A stretch of DNA of 43,780 bases. Source: a virus. The translations under genes were made by a program, and so were the position numbers. Under the pieces are notes generated by a model, which saw nothing but the letters and a program-made list of their open reading frames with translations, was not told where the DNA came from and ran no database searches. The stretch's first letter is position 1; every line of letters begins with the position of its first letter. Positions 1-8,475 of this stretch are shown here, piece by piece. The stretch is taken from IMG/VR virus record IMGVR_UViG_3300032265_000225, positions 1 through 43,780 of that record. One strand, 5' to 3'.

Positions 1-1081
1 CCAGCTCGCCAATAGTGTCAATTTCCTTGAGGATTTTTGCGAGATCTCGAGTGACCTTGTCATAATATTTCTTGGCCTCATCAAGGTGCCCTTGTGCTGT
101 AGCAGTCATGCTCTCATGCTTATGGTCATGTAGTTCTTGTTCACATGCGTGACAGGTCTTGTTAGCCAATAAGGCGAGCTCGCGCTCGTACTTCGTGACG
201 CTTCGCTCCGCTTGCGCTGTCGCGCTATCTAACGTAACACGTTCCTTATTTAGGCTTTTCAGCTTCGCTGACTTTTCGTCATAGGCTTTGAGCTCCGCAT
301 GCTTCGCAAGCTCAGCTTCAATATCTACGCTCTCCAACTCGATAATAGCCCTGCCCATTTTTTCAATTTCTTGTTCGTGCTGGGTATTCCAAGCACGTTG
401 TCTAGTAATTAAACTGTCAACACTCTGCTGGATTTTGTCATTACTACGTTTAGCCGCTTCGATATCTGCTGATTCTTGAGTAACAAGATCTTTAGTTTCT
501 TTAATTAATTCTTTAAGAGCATCTGCTTTTTCACTTAATAGTGTAATACCAAGTAGTTGCTCAATAATAGCACGTTGGTCGTTAGCCCGCATACTCAAGA
601 ACGGTTCTGTATAAGTGTTAAGTGCAACAATATGTTTGAACATATCGTGACTCATACCCAGCAAGTCATCTAAGTCCTTCTGGGTTTCACGCATGTCGCC
701 TTGTGCATCATCTGTTTCTGCTGTTTCTTGCTCTTGGTCGTCTACAAAAAATCGCATAAGCGAAGGTTTACGGCCACGTTCAATACGATAGTTAATACCA
801 TCTTTTTCAAAACTAAGTGTAACCAACATATTTTTATTATTAATCTTGTTAATAAGATTATCTTTTTTAATGTTAGTAAGTGCATTGCCAAATAATGCAA
901 AGCTCAAAGCATTAACAATAGTAGTTTTACCAGTGCCATTACGGCTACCGCTATCGTCCCCGCCTTGGTCTAAATTTTCACCTAGTACAAGTGTTAAATT
1001 TGTCTTACTAAAATCTACAGCCTGGGTTTGATTCCCCACACTCATAAAATTCTTAACTGTTAAATCTTTTATTTTTATCAT
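1..1081 (-). CDS. 46: gp46-like recombination endonuclease subunit (Rad50/SbcC family), C-terminus off the window
   Basis: ATPase subunit of the phage recombination nuclease, partner of gp47; in T4 the pair resects DNA ends for recombination-dependent replication. The minus strand is open from an ATG at 1081 to the window edge (about 360 codons), so the second coiled coil and the Walker B/signature half are missing here. An N-terminal MSVGN segment (residues 13-17) resembles the T4 protein. The P-loop reads SRNGTGKTT (residues 46-54), with Ser in place of the usual first Gly. A charged coiled-coil stretch follows, then a zinc-hook CxxC at C310/C313 (CHAC, against CPTC in T4 as I recall it). 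The start overlaps the gp47 stop by four bases (ATGA), implying translational coupling. Family assignment is secure. A short GC-rich stretch around 165-240 stands out within the coiled coil. Confidence 0.93.
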   Translation of the reverse strand, partial: MIKIKDLTVKNFMSVGNQTQAVDFSKTNLTLVLGENLDQGGDDSGSRNGTGKTTIVNALSFALFGNALTNIKKDNLINKINNKNMLVTLSFEKDGINYRIERGRKPSLMRFFVDDQEQETAETDDAQGDMRETQKDLDDLLGMSHDMFKHIVALNTYTEPFLSMRANDQRAIIEQLLGITLLSEKADALKELIKETKDLVTQESADIEAAKRSNDKIQQSVDSLITRQRAWNTQHEQEIEKMGRAIIELESVDIEAELAKHAELKAYDEKSAKLKSLNKERVTLDSATAQAERSVTKYERELALLANKTCHACEQELHDHKHESMTATAQGHLDEAKKYYDKVTRDLAKILKEIDTIGEL

Positions 1082-2091
1082 AAACTGTTATAAATGTTCA
1101 ACAACGTATTTTTGTCGTAAGTATCTGAATCAATGCTTATAATCTGATTACTAACAATTTGATCTATACTTTCAAATGATTGTATGTCAATGTTAGTATT
1201 AATTTCTACTTCTTTCTTTTCTGCTATTAATGTAAGTTCGCGGATATCATAGTCGCCGATAAACTTTTCTTTAATAAAACTTGCTTCTTCAAAACTAATA
1301 TCAATATCTAGCGTAACACGAAGATGCTGTTTAGGTAATATTACTTCGTCAGCACGGTCGATTAGTTCACTTAACTTGATAGTTCTAAAGGTAGGTTGAT
1401 ATGGCCAGCTATGATATTCAGGAGTTCCGCCCCATTCTAATATCATCATGCCGCGCTCATCGTCCCATGCATCTGCATAGTTGTGCGGGAAAGCGTTGCC
1501 AATATAAATCATATTCTTCTGTTGCTGGCGCTTGTGGAAGTGTCCACTAAACCCAAGCTCGTAGTTCTTAAAACTACTAAGTTGTATCTCACCGTGATCC
1601 GGCATTTGTATCATAGCGTTCATAAAGAAGCTAGGTAATTCAAAATGTCCAAAGATATACTTGCCACCTTTTTTACTTACAGACCGCCACTCATCTCCAA
1701 CTAGCCACGGACATAACGTGACGTCGCCAATAGTGGTAGGCTCATGTACCACAGTGACACCTGGTATATACTTGCCAAACTCTACAGAGTGTATGTCCCG
1801 TTTGTCTTTATAGTATAAATCATGATTGCCAGGAAAGAAATAGAAGTTATCAAACGCCTTACCCAACTTTTCCAAGGCCCTAAGGCTATAGTCCATCGTA
1901 GTGATATTAAGACTGTTACGATTGTGATGCCAATCGCCCATAAAAATTCCAGTATCACAACCTTCCTCCTTGGCTTTAGCAATGTACCAATCTACAAAAT
2001 CTTCACAATCTTGATTGTGTACCGAGCTGTTAGATTTCAATCCAAAATGTATGTCTGTAAAACAGGCAACCTTTTTAAACAGATTACTCAC
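1078..2091 (-). CDS. 47: gp47-like recombination nuclease (Mre11/SbcD family)
   Basis: Metallophosphoesterase nuclease that works with gp46 in DNA-end processing. The five metal-site motifs are visible in order: DIH near the N-terminus, GDWHHNR, GNHD, GHF and GHFH. The frame is open from a GTG at 2109, but I prefer the GTG at 2091. It has AGGAG at 2101-2105 nine bases upstream and overlaps the gp55 stop by only eight bases, whereas the 2109 codon has no visible ribosome site and would add six residues before the beta strand leading into DIH. This gives 337 residues, near the usual family size. It sits between gp55 and gp46 with overlaps on both sides, so the three are probably co-transcribed from the promoter at 2955-2983. 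Confidence 0.93.
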   Translation of the reverse strand: MSNLFKKVACFTDIHFGLKSNSSVHNQDCEDFVDWYIAKAKEEGCDTGIFMGDWHHNRNSLNITTMDYSLRALEKLGKAFDNFYFFPGNHDLYYKDKRDIHSVEFGKYIPGVTVVHEPTTIGDVTLCPWLVGDEWRSVSKKGGKYIFGHFELPSFFMNAMIQMPDHGEIQLSSFKNYELGFSGHFHKRQQQKNMIYIGNAFPHNYADAWDDERGMMILEWGGTPEYHSWPYQPTFRTIKLSELIDRADEVILPKQHLRVTLDIDISFEEASFIKEKFIGDYDIRELTLIAEKKEVEINTNIDIQSFESIDQIVSNQIISIDSDTYDKNTLLNIYNSL

Positions 2092-2932
2092 TAGTTTCTT
2101 CTCCTGCACGTTTCATTGCGGCCGCATGTTCGCCAGCACCAGTACGACTATAACTTGGATTCATACCGTTCATTTCTAAAATGTCATCGCGAATATTTTG
2201 GTTTCGTTTCTCGATATTAATAACACGAACAAAGCTATTAGTAACAGCCGCAGTAAAATACGCAAAAGGATTGTCTGATTTCGATTCATCGAATTGTAGT
2301 CCTATCTGTGTTAGTTGCAAAATAGCTTGCCCTTTCATTTCGTCGTTATATGTATAGCCACGGACGTTACCCCGTGTGGCGTATCTCTCACATAATTTTA
2401 ACATCATACGAGCTAAGGTGTTAGTTATTTGGCCAGCATCTTTATCAAATTTGCCTTTTTCTAAATCGCCCTTCCAATGACTTTTACCAACACAGATTAA
2501 TTTTTCTGGATCTTCGTCGTCAAATTTCCAATGTTGAAACGGAGGAAAGTTAACTTTATCTCTATGGTCAGCAAGGCTCTTAGGATTCTTTTTACGTACA
2601 TTGTTCAGGGGAATATGATCAAAAGTCATAATTCTGAACACTAAATCTGTCTTGGCTATTTTCTTATAATCTACTTCGCAGTCTGCTTGTTTGACTTTTT
2701 CACCTGCTTTTTTACGAGTAGCGTATGCTAAATCTCCTACTCTTTTGGCCTGATTACGTTTGGCTTCGGCTATGGTTCTGATATTGATCTTGTCTACACT
2801 TGGTAGTATTATATCATATTGGTGATATTCGGGTTTGGTAAAGCTACAGTAGCTTGATTTACTTTTGTGTATTTCTAACAACATGTCTTTGTTGTTGAGA
2901 TAATTTACTTTTACTGGTGTTGTTGGTATCAT
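2084..2932 (-). CDS. 55: gp55-like late-transcription sigma factor
   Basis: Phage-encoded sigma70-family factor; in T4, gp55 redirects host RNA polymerase to late promoters of sequence TATAAATA. The C-terminal half carries a segment around residues 195-245 with NPFAYFT followed by an aromatic/basic helix ending IEKR, the sigma region-2 signature of gp55 proteins. The protein has 282 residues, about 100 more than T4 gp55 (185 residues from memory). The N-terminal ~150 residues are lysine-rich and I do not recognise them. The start has GAGGA (2941-2945) eight bases upstream. It is first in the minus-strand operon 55-47-46 and lies directly behind a sigma70-like promoter, so it would be made before late genes. 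The late-type boxes elsewhere in the window fit its role. Confidence 0.85.
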   Translation of the reverse strand: MIPTTPVKVNYLNNKDMLLEIHKSKSSYCSFTKPEYHQYDIILPSVDKINIRTIAEAKRNQAKRVGDLAYATRKKAGEKVKQADCEVDYKKIAKTDLVFRIMTFDHIPLNNVRKKNPKSLADHRDKVNFPPFQHWKFDDEDPEKLICVGKSHWKGDLEKGKFDKDAGQITNTLARMMLKLCERYATRGNVRGYTYNDEMKGQAILQLTQIGLQFDESKSDNPFAYFTAAVTNSFVRVINIEKRNQNIRDDILEMNGMNPSYSRTGAGEHAAAMKRAGEETSE

Positions 2933-2954
2933 CCTTAGAGTCCTCTAATGTCTA

Positions 2955-2983
2955 ATTATAAACTACGTAGTTAATAAAGTCAA
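2955..2983 (-). promoter_or_regulatory. Sigma70-like promoter for the 55-47-46 operon
   Basis: Read on the minus strand, TTGACT (2983-2978) is followed by a 17-base spacer and a perfect TATAAT (2960-2955). The expected start of transcription near 2948 leaves a leader of only about 16 bases, beginning just before the GAGGA ribosome site of gp55. The spacer contains the 12-base palindrome at 2961-2972. Inferred to be an early promoter read by the host polymerase. Confidence 0.82.
2961..2972. promoter_or_regulatory. Palindrome AACTACGTAGTT between -35 and -10 (candidate operator)
   Basis: A perfect 12-base palindrome directly abuts the -10 box of the gp55 promoter. The same half-sites, AACTAC and GTAGT, recur in the spacer of the promoter at 38581-38610. 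The position would let a bound protein block or remodel polymerase. The binding protein is unknown. Confidence 0.55.
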
Positions 2984-2990
2984 ATAAATA
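2983..2990 (+). promoter_or_regulatory. Late promoter box AATAAATA upstream of the baseplate cluster
   Basis: One mismatch from the T4 late consensus TATAAATA, 24 bases before the 3015 start. It shares base 2983 with the -35 of the divergent gp55 promoter. It is one of five similar boxes in the gaps between plus-strand virion genes. Confidence 0.65.
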
Positions 2991-3014
2991 ATACACCAAA
3001 AGGGGAATATTATT

Positions 3015-3992
3015 ATGGCAGTTACCGGCGCAAGCGGATTAGTGAATATTGGTACAAGTGTTAACAAACTAGCTGGAGCCGCAGTTGGTGCAGTTGGTGC
3101 AGTTAGCCAATTAGGATCTGCTATCCGTACAGGCGGTTTTAGCCTTGCAGATTTGCCAAGAGCAGGCGAAATTGCGGGCGACTTATATGCGGCCGTAGCG
3201 GCATTTACTGACCTTGAAGGAGAAAACGAATGGCGTGTTCGTTTAAGTTTACCTACATGGCCAAGTTTTAGAACAAGTCCGGTTTTAAAACCGTTAAGTG
3301 ATGCAGGCGGTATGATTTTTCCTTATACTCCAGAAGTACAAACACAGTCTATAGCCAAGTATACAGCTCTTAATCTAGTCCATACAAATTATAACTTCCA
3401 GGCCTATCAACATAGTGAACCTGGACAGATAACTATTACAGCTCCTATGTATGTTGAAGATCAAACACAAGGACTTTACTGGATTGCGGCAATACATTAT
3501 TTAAGAGCACTAACCAAAATGTTTGTTGGAAATGATCCAAAAGCTGGTAATCCTCCTCCTGTAGTTTATCTTAATGGTTACGGAAATTATGTGTTTAATA
3601 ATATTCCAGTGGTTGTAACTAATTTTACAACAACACTAGCTAAAGATTGTGACTACATCAGTGTGCCAGTAGTTGGTAGTGCCGCAGGTGCAGTTCAAGG
3701 ACTGACAGACGCTATTGGTGGACTTGCTGATGCATTTGGTGGATACGGAGGAATAGCAGGAATTTCTCCTAGCGATGTTTCATCATTAGCCGGCGGAATA
3801 GGTCAGGTGGCTGCACTAGGATCGTTATTTGGCATAGGCGGAGCAACACCAGGCGGAGATAGTTATGTTCCTACTAAGAGTACGTTTAGTGTAACGCTAC
3901 AACCGATGTACAGTAGAAATTCTGCACAAAAATTCAGTCTTGATAGATTCGTAACAGGCGGATATTTAAACACCGGCCCAGGATATATTTAA
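3015..3992 (+). CDS. Baseplate tail-tube cap/initiator protein (gp48/gp54-like)
   Basis: Probable component of the baseplate-tail tube junction. I recognise the central part (about residues 70-220): WRVRLSLP, FPYTP, YTALNLVHTNYNF, a run of motifs ending in FVGNDP, then VVYLNGYGNY and NNIPVVVTNF. This pattern is typical of the gp48-type protein of marine T4-like phages. The N-terminal 60 residues and residues about 220-285 are Gly/Ala-rich and low in complexity. I cannot separate gp48 from gp54 by eye, so no symbol is given. AGGGGA at 3001-3006 lies eight bases before the ATG. It is the first gene of the plus-strand late cluster, one base upstream of gp53. Confidence 0.68.
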   Translation: MAVTGASGLVNIGTSVNKLAGAAVGAVGAVSQLGSAIRTGGFSLADLPRAGEIAGDLYAAVAAFTDLEGENEWRVRLSLPTWPSFRTSPVLKPLSDAGGMIFPYTPEVQTQSIAKYTALNLVHTNYNFQAYQHSEPGQITITAPMYVEDQTQGLYWIAAIHYLRALTKMFVGNDPKAGNPPPVVYLNGYGNYVFNNIPVVVTNFTTTLAKDCDYISVPVVGSAAGAVQGLTDAIGGLADAFGGYGGIAGISPSDVSSLAGGIGQVAALGSLFGIGGATPGGDSYVPTKSTFSVTLQPMYSRNSAQKFSLDRFVTGGYLNTGPGYI

Positions 3993-3993
3993 T

Positions 3994-4293
3994 ATGGCAA
4001 CATACAGCAAAACCAGTCCTTACCATACTACTCCGGTAGTTAATACATATCTTGATATTTTAAATATCAGATCAGTTAGCTCTAATACCGATGATTTTTT
4101 ATACACTATCCAGCCTCAGTATACCTATCGACCAGATTTGTTAGCACACGATCTTTACGGTGATTCAAATTTATGGTGGGTGTTTATTCAACGCAATCTT
4201 GATGTGTTACAAGATCCTATTTTAGATTTTGTACCAGGAACTAAAATTTATATTTGCAAACTTAGCGAATTGTCTCCAGCGTTAGGTATATAA
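3994..4293 (+). CDS. 53: Baseplate wedge protein gp53-like
   Basis: Small baseplate wedge subunit of 99 residues. The signature YRPDLLAHDLYGDSNLWWVF, followed by QRNLDVLQDP, DFVPGT and IYI, matches the core of gp53 proteins, where the end of the chain acts as a LysM-like surface. T4 gp53 is about twice as long, so this is a compact version like those in marine relatives. It starts one base after the stop of the preceding gene and is two bases from the next, so translation is probably coupled. No frameshift or truncation is apparent. Confidence 0.82.
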   Translation: MATYSKTSPYHTTPVVNTYLDILNIRSVSSNTDDFLYTIQPQYTYRPDLLAHDLYGDSNLWWVFIQRNLDVLQDPILDFVPGTKIYICKLSELSPALGI

Positions 4294-4295
4294 TA

Positions 4296-6401
4296 ATGGC
4301 AACAACTGCACAAACAGGACCAGCTGGCGGAGATGTCCTTAAGGGAATTAAAACTCTTGCCGGCGGATCATACACAGGTAAATTACCAATTCCCAATGTT
4401 TTAAGTAGATTTGCAAGTTATAATTATATTTTAGGATTGTCTTGTTTAACACCTAATGAACTTAATTTTCCAGACGAAAGTTATAAAACCGGTAAAACAC
4501 CAGAATTAGGATTCATTTGTAAAACTGCAAGTATTGATACTGCAAATAGATTTAATGCAGTTGGCGGTTATAAATTAGATTTCTTTATGACAGAACTGAC
4601 TATAAATGGTCAATACGGTTTTGAAAAATCATCAGGAAATACTAATAGCCTGACACTTGAATTTACAGTAGTAGAACCATTTAGTATGGGACAGTTTGTT
4701 ACAGTTATGCAAGTAGCCGCATATCAAGCAGGCTATACAAACTACAATGATGCATCCTATCTGATTACTGTAGATTTTCGAGGTAACACAGAAACCGGGC
4801 AACTAGTCAATATTCCAAATACAACTAAACACATTCCATTTAAGATTACTAACATTGATATGAAGGTGACTGCATCTGGTGCGACCTATCACGTTAAAGG
4901 TTATGTAACAAACGGTGAAGCATTAAATGACACGTATGCAACAATAAAATCTGATGTGTTTATAACAGGTGAAACAGTTCAAGAAATGTTACAGTCCGGC
5001 GAAAAAAGTCTGCAAAGTATTTTAAATCGTCAATTTAAAGAACTACAAAAAGATACCGGGATAGAACCTGATCAAATTTTTATTTTATTTCCAGATGCAA
5101 TAAGTTCGCAAACAAGTTTGGGTATAGCAAAAACAGCTACAATATCAACTCAATCGTCAATAAAAGAAAAATTAAAAGTATCAGAGTCGGGTAATAACGG
5201 AGTAATTAAACAGGACGGAGCAGTTAATCCTATTGGAAAAGCTCCTATGAATTTTGATATTGCTCGTAACAATAAAGAATTTCCTGAATATATAGCAACA
5301 TGGGATACAGATATTAACAAGCCAAGACGTGCAGATAACAAAATAGATCCTAAAAAAGGAGCATTTCAATTTAAGCAAGGCATTAGGATAGAACAAATTA
5401 TAAATGCTGTAATACAACAAAGCAGTTACCCTAAGGATGCAATGGCGCCAGGAGCAGATGATTCTGCTGGCATGCGAGCATGGTGGAGAATAGATACACA
5501 AGTATATCATACTCCTAGCAAAGCCAATAAAAGCGGAACAGGATTTACACCTAAGATAGTAGTATATAGAGTTATACCATACGGATATCACGATAGTAAA
5601 ATGTTAGCGGCAGGAGCAGGAGCTCCAGGTTTAAAAGAATTAGAAAAACGTGTTGCTAAAAGATACGAATACCTGTATACCGGATTGAATACAGAAGTTT
5701 TAACATTTGATCTTACTATACGAAACGGATTTATATCAGCATTTGCATTTGATAATTTTGCAAGAAATCAAGATGCGTTTAAGCAAAATAAAACAGGATC
5801 TGTAAGCGATGCTCCAGAAAAAGATAAACGGCCTGAAATAAAAGTAGTCAACAAAGGCGACCCAGTTTTACAAGGCGGATCGGTACAAGATAGTCAAAGT
5901 CGTTATACTGCAATAAAAACTAATACTGAAGGAATGACAGGATCTCCAACTGAAAATATGTTTGTTATAGCTGGCAAGTTAATGCACGAAGCATTAACTA
6001 CTCCGTACGATATGGTTAATTTAAATTTAAAAATTGTTGGGGACCCATACTATATCGCCAATAGTGGAATGGGAAATTATACTATTGCATCTACTGCCCA
6101 AAATATAACAGAAAAGGGAGATATTGATTTTCAATCTAGTGAATCGGATATAATGATTAATATCAAATCTCCAACAGACATTGCACAATCTACGGGATTG
6201 TATGATTTTAGAAAAACTCAAACGACAAATATGTTTAAAGGGTTTTATAAATTGACAAGAGTAGTTAGTACTTTTAAAGATGGTTCTTTTACACAACAGT
6301 TGTCTGGTTACAGAAGAGCAGGACAAGATGTTGGTTACAACGCAGACGGCACAAGACTCACGTCGGCTACTGAAGTTAAGAAAGACGGGAAAGCCGGATA
6401 A
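4296..6401 (+). CDS. Baseplate hub/tail structural protein
   Basis: A 701-residue protein of the central baseplate. The N-terminal 250 residues contain a pattern I know from marine T4-like baseplate proteins: YNYILGLSCLTPNELNFPDE, LEFTVVEPFSMG, an AAYQAGYTNY segment, then VTASGATYHVKGY and GETVQEMLQSGEKSLQSILN. The C-terminal part has KIVGDPYYIANSGMGNY and FKGFYKLTRVVSTFKDGSF, similar to hub proteins that grip the tube tip. No gp27 or gp29 gene is otherwise visible in the block, so it may fill a hub role, but that is inference from position. It overlaps the gp5 start by one base (TAATG). Confidence 0.58.
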   Translation: MATTAQTGPAGGDVLKGIKTLAGGSYTGKLPIPNVLSRFASYNYILGLSCLTPNELNFPDESYKTGKTPELGFICKTASIDTANRFNAVGGYKLDFFMTELTINGQYGFEKSSGNTNSLTLEFTVVEPFSMGQFVTVMQVAAYQAGYTNYNDASYLITVDFRGNTETGQLVNIPNTTKHIPFKITNIDMKVTASGATYHVKGYVTNGEALNDTYATIKSDVFITGETVQEMLQSGEKSLQSILNRQFKELQKDTGIEPDQIFILFPDAISSQTSLGIAKTATISTQSSIKEKLKVSESGNNGVIKQDGAVNPIGKAPMNFDIARNNKEFPEYIATWDTDINKPRRADNKIDPKKGAFQFKQGIRIEQIINAVIQQSSYPKDAMAPGADDSAGMRAWWRIDTQVYHTPSKANKSGTGFTPKIVVYRVIPYGYHDSKMLAAGAGAPGLKELEKRVAKRYEYLYTGLNTEVLTFDLTIRNGFISAFAFDNFARNQDAFKQNKTGSVSDAPEKDKRPEIKVVNKGDPVLQGGSVQDSQSRYTAIKTNTEGMTGSPTENMFVIAGKLMHEALTTPYDMVNLNLKIVGDPYYIANSGMGNYTIASTAQNITEKGDIDFQSSESDIMINIKSPTDIAQSTGLYDFRKTQTTNMFKGFYKLTRVVSTFKDGSFTQQLSGYRRAGQDVGYNADGTRLTSATEVKKDGKAG

Positions 6402-7966
6402 TGCCATTAGATTCAGCAACTAAACCTCGACAGCCTGCTCCTGAAACGCCCCGACTTGCAGAAGTGATTGGGCATACTGATCCTGATTACGGCGGTGGCC
6501 TAAAAGTACGAATTTTACGAGAAGTAGGTAACAGTAATTTTTCTGGCGAAGTATTTCAAGTTAAGGCCATGATGCCATTTGCCGGGCAAACTGGTAGTGA
6601 TTATGTAAACAAAAATAACAAATATGACGACACACAAAAAAGTTACGGTATGTGGTTTGTTCCACCCGATCCAGGAACACTAGTAATTGTAATTTTTATC
6701 AACGGCGACGCCGCAAGAGGTTATTGGATAGGATGTGTTCAAGATACAGGATCAAACTTCATGACACCTGGCCTAGCATCAACAGAATTTAATGTAGAAG
6801 GCGGAACGACTGACTTTGGACAAAAATTAAGAGCACCAGTAGCCGAAGTCAACAAAGTAGTAAACACAACTAATACAGATGCTCCTAAAAATTTTACACA
6901 ACTTACAAAGCCTACAAATTTATTTGCTGATGTTTTAAAATTACAAGGCTTATTAATAGATGATATTAGAGGAATTACTACCAGTAGTGCTAGACGAGAA
7001 ACTCCTAGCACTGTATTTGGTATCAGTACGCCAGGACCAGTAGATAGACGACCCAACGCTCCAACAGGTAAAATTGGAACAAATCCGCAACAGGTAGCTA
7101 ATATTAGTAGACTTGGCGGCACTACCTTTGTAATGGATGACGGCGACGATAACTTTAGAAGAAAAGTATCGGCAGATAAAGGCCCACCTAAGTATGCTAG
7201 TGTAGAAGGCAACGAAACAGATGGCGATCCTACAATACCGCATAATGAGTTAGTACGTATAAGAACACGCACTGGCCATCAGATACTTTTACATAATAGT
7301 GAAGATTTAATTTATATTGGTAATGCTAAAGGTACTACATGGATAGAATTAACCAGTAACGGTAAGATTGATATTTTTGCTAAAGATAGTGTTAGTGTAC
7401 ATACTAAAGCTGACATGAATTTTTATGCTGATCGTGATATAAACATGGAAGCTGGTAGAAATGTTAATATTAAATCTACAGGAAATACCAATATAGAATC
7501 AAACAATTTTAAAATTCTGGCAAAGCAATCGGGTTTTATTACTACTACAAAAGATTTTCATCATAATGTTTTAAATGATCATTATTATAATTTAGGTGGA
7601 AATACACATACAATTAAAGCACCAAGAAAAAAAGATTTTTCTACTCCTGCGGTTTTAAGAGTTCCTGAAATAAATGCGATCCCAGCAACACTAGTAACTC
7701 CTCTTAAAACATTCAGCAATATCTATTCAAGTCAAGCAGACAATGTGACTAGTATAATGAAACGTGTACCAAATGTTGAACCTTGGACTCAGCATGAAAA
7801 TTTAGATCCGTTAGCAATGACAACTGAAAAATCTGATAGAGAAGTTGCGACTCCGATAACTTTTACTAACGGAACAACAACGTACCCTGACTATTATTTG
7901 CATTATACTACGGCAACTGATACGTTTAAGTTTATTGAAAGAAAAAAACAAGAGCCAAAAGCATAA
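6401..7966 (+). CDS. 5: Baseplate central spike protein gp5-like, without a lysozyme domain
   Basis: Membrane-piercing spike at the tail tip. Residues about 18-125 form the OB-fold domain (GHTDPDYGGGLKVRIL, then MWFVPPDPGTLVIVIFINGD and YWIGCVQD). Residues about 280-370 (IRTRTGHQILLHNSE, then alternating strands such as GKIDIFAKDSVSVHTKAD and GRNVNIKSTGN) are the start of the triple-stranded beta-helix shared with VgrG. Between them T4 gp5 has a lysozyme. Here residues about 130-270 are Pro/Thr/Asn-rich with no lysozyme motif, so no wall hydrolase is evident in this protein. The C-terminal ~130 residues after the helix are unrecognised. TAATG coupling to the upstream gene. Confidence 0.85.
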   Translation: MPLDSATKPRQPAPETPRLAEVIGHTDPDYGGGLKVRILREVGNSNFSGEVFQVKAMMPFAGQTGSDYVNKNNKYDDTQKSYGMWFVPPDPGTLVIVIFINGDAARGYWIGCVQDTGSNFMTPGLASTEFNVEGGTTDFGQKLRAPVAEVNKVVNTTNTDAPKNFTQLTKPTNLFADVLKLQGLLIDDIRGITTSSARRETPSTVFGISTPGPVDRRPNAPTGKIGTNPQQVANISRLGGTTFVMDDGDDNFRRKVSADKGPPKYASVEGNETDGDPTIPHNELVRIRTRTGHQILLHNSEDLIYIGNAKGTTWIELTSNGKIDIFAKDSVSVHTKADMNFYADRDINMEAGRNVNIKSTGNTNIESNNFKILAKQSGFITTTKDFHHNVLNDHYYNLGGNTHTIKAPRKKDFSTPAVLRVPEINAIPATLVTPLKTFSNIYSSQADNVTSIMKRVPNVEPWTQHENLDPLAMTTEKSDREVATPITFTNGTTTYPDYYLHYTTATDTFKFIERKKQEPKA

Positions 7967-7975
7967 GGAATAATT

Positions 7976-8425
7976 ATGTCAACATCATTATATAACAAAA
8001 CAACAATAACTGGAGCGGGAACACCATTAGTACCAGTTACTAGAAAATACAGGGGGTTTAGTACTGTTAACAAGAATAGTAAAAATTTTGCCTTGTATGA
8101 TTTTGAATTAATCAAACAAGATTTATTAAACAGCTTTTATGTAAGACAAGGTGAAAAATTAATGGATCCAGAATACGGATGTGTCATCTGGGACCTGTTG
8201 TTTGAACCATTGACAGCACAGGTCAAGGACTTATTATTACAAAATATAAACGCTATAGTAAATGCAGATCCAAGAGTACAGGCGAGTAATGTTGTTATTA
8301 CACAATACGAAACTGGATTACAACTAGAAATGACTTTGACATACGTAGCTTATAATCTAAGCGAAAATCTAAGGATACATTTTGATCAAAAGGTAGGATT
8401 ACTTGCCTCATCTTTGAAGCAGTAA
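7976..8425 (+). CDS. 25: Baseplate wedge protein gp25 (GPW/gp25 family)
   Basis: Wedge subunit of 149 residues related to the type VI secretion protein TssE. Diagnostic strings are DFELIKQDLLNSFYVRQGEKLMDP cut by YGCVIWDLLFEPLT, then an acidic helix and the closing strand LEMTLTYV. Length matches the family. The ribosome site AAGGAA (7965-7970) overlaps the gp5 stop and lies five bases before the ATG. It precedes gp6, as in T4, where gp25 organises the wedge core with gp6. Confidence 0.92.
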   Translation: MSTSLYNKTTITGAGTPLVPVTRKYRGFSTVNKNSKNFALYDFELIKQDLLNSFYVRQGEKLMDPEYGCVIWDLLFEPLTAQVKDLLLQNINAIVNADPRVQASNVVITQYETGLQLEMTLTYVAYNLSENLRIHFDQKVGLLASSLKQ

Positions 8426-8449
8426 TTAACTACGCACTTAATTTTATTC

Positions 8450-8457
8450 AATAAATA
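8450..8457 (+). promoter_or_regulatory. Late promoter box AATAAATA upstream of gp6
   Basis: It lies in the 50-base gap between gp25 and gp6, 18 bases before the gp6 ATG. An AT-rich dyad (AATTAA at 8424-8429, TTAATT at 8438-8443) just upstream follows the gp25 stop, but it lacks a GC stem and U tract, so I do not call it a terminator. Confidence 0.62.
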
Positions 8458-8475
8458 CTGCTACTAGGAAAAATC

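Noticed and set aside
288-1031. Plus-strand ORFs over the first kilobase
   Set aside because: The minus strand encodes gp46 with P-loop and zinc hook across the same bases.
8424-8443. Dyad AATTAA/TTAATT after gp25 as a terminator
   Set aside because: The stem is only A/T and lacks a U tract; a break in transcription inside the late block is not supported.
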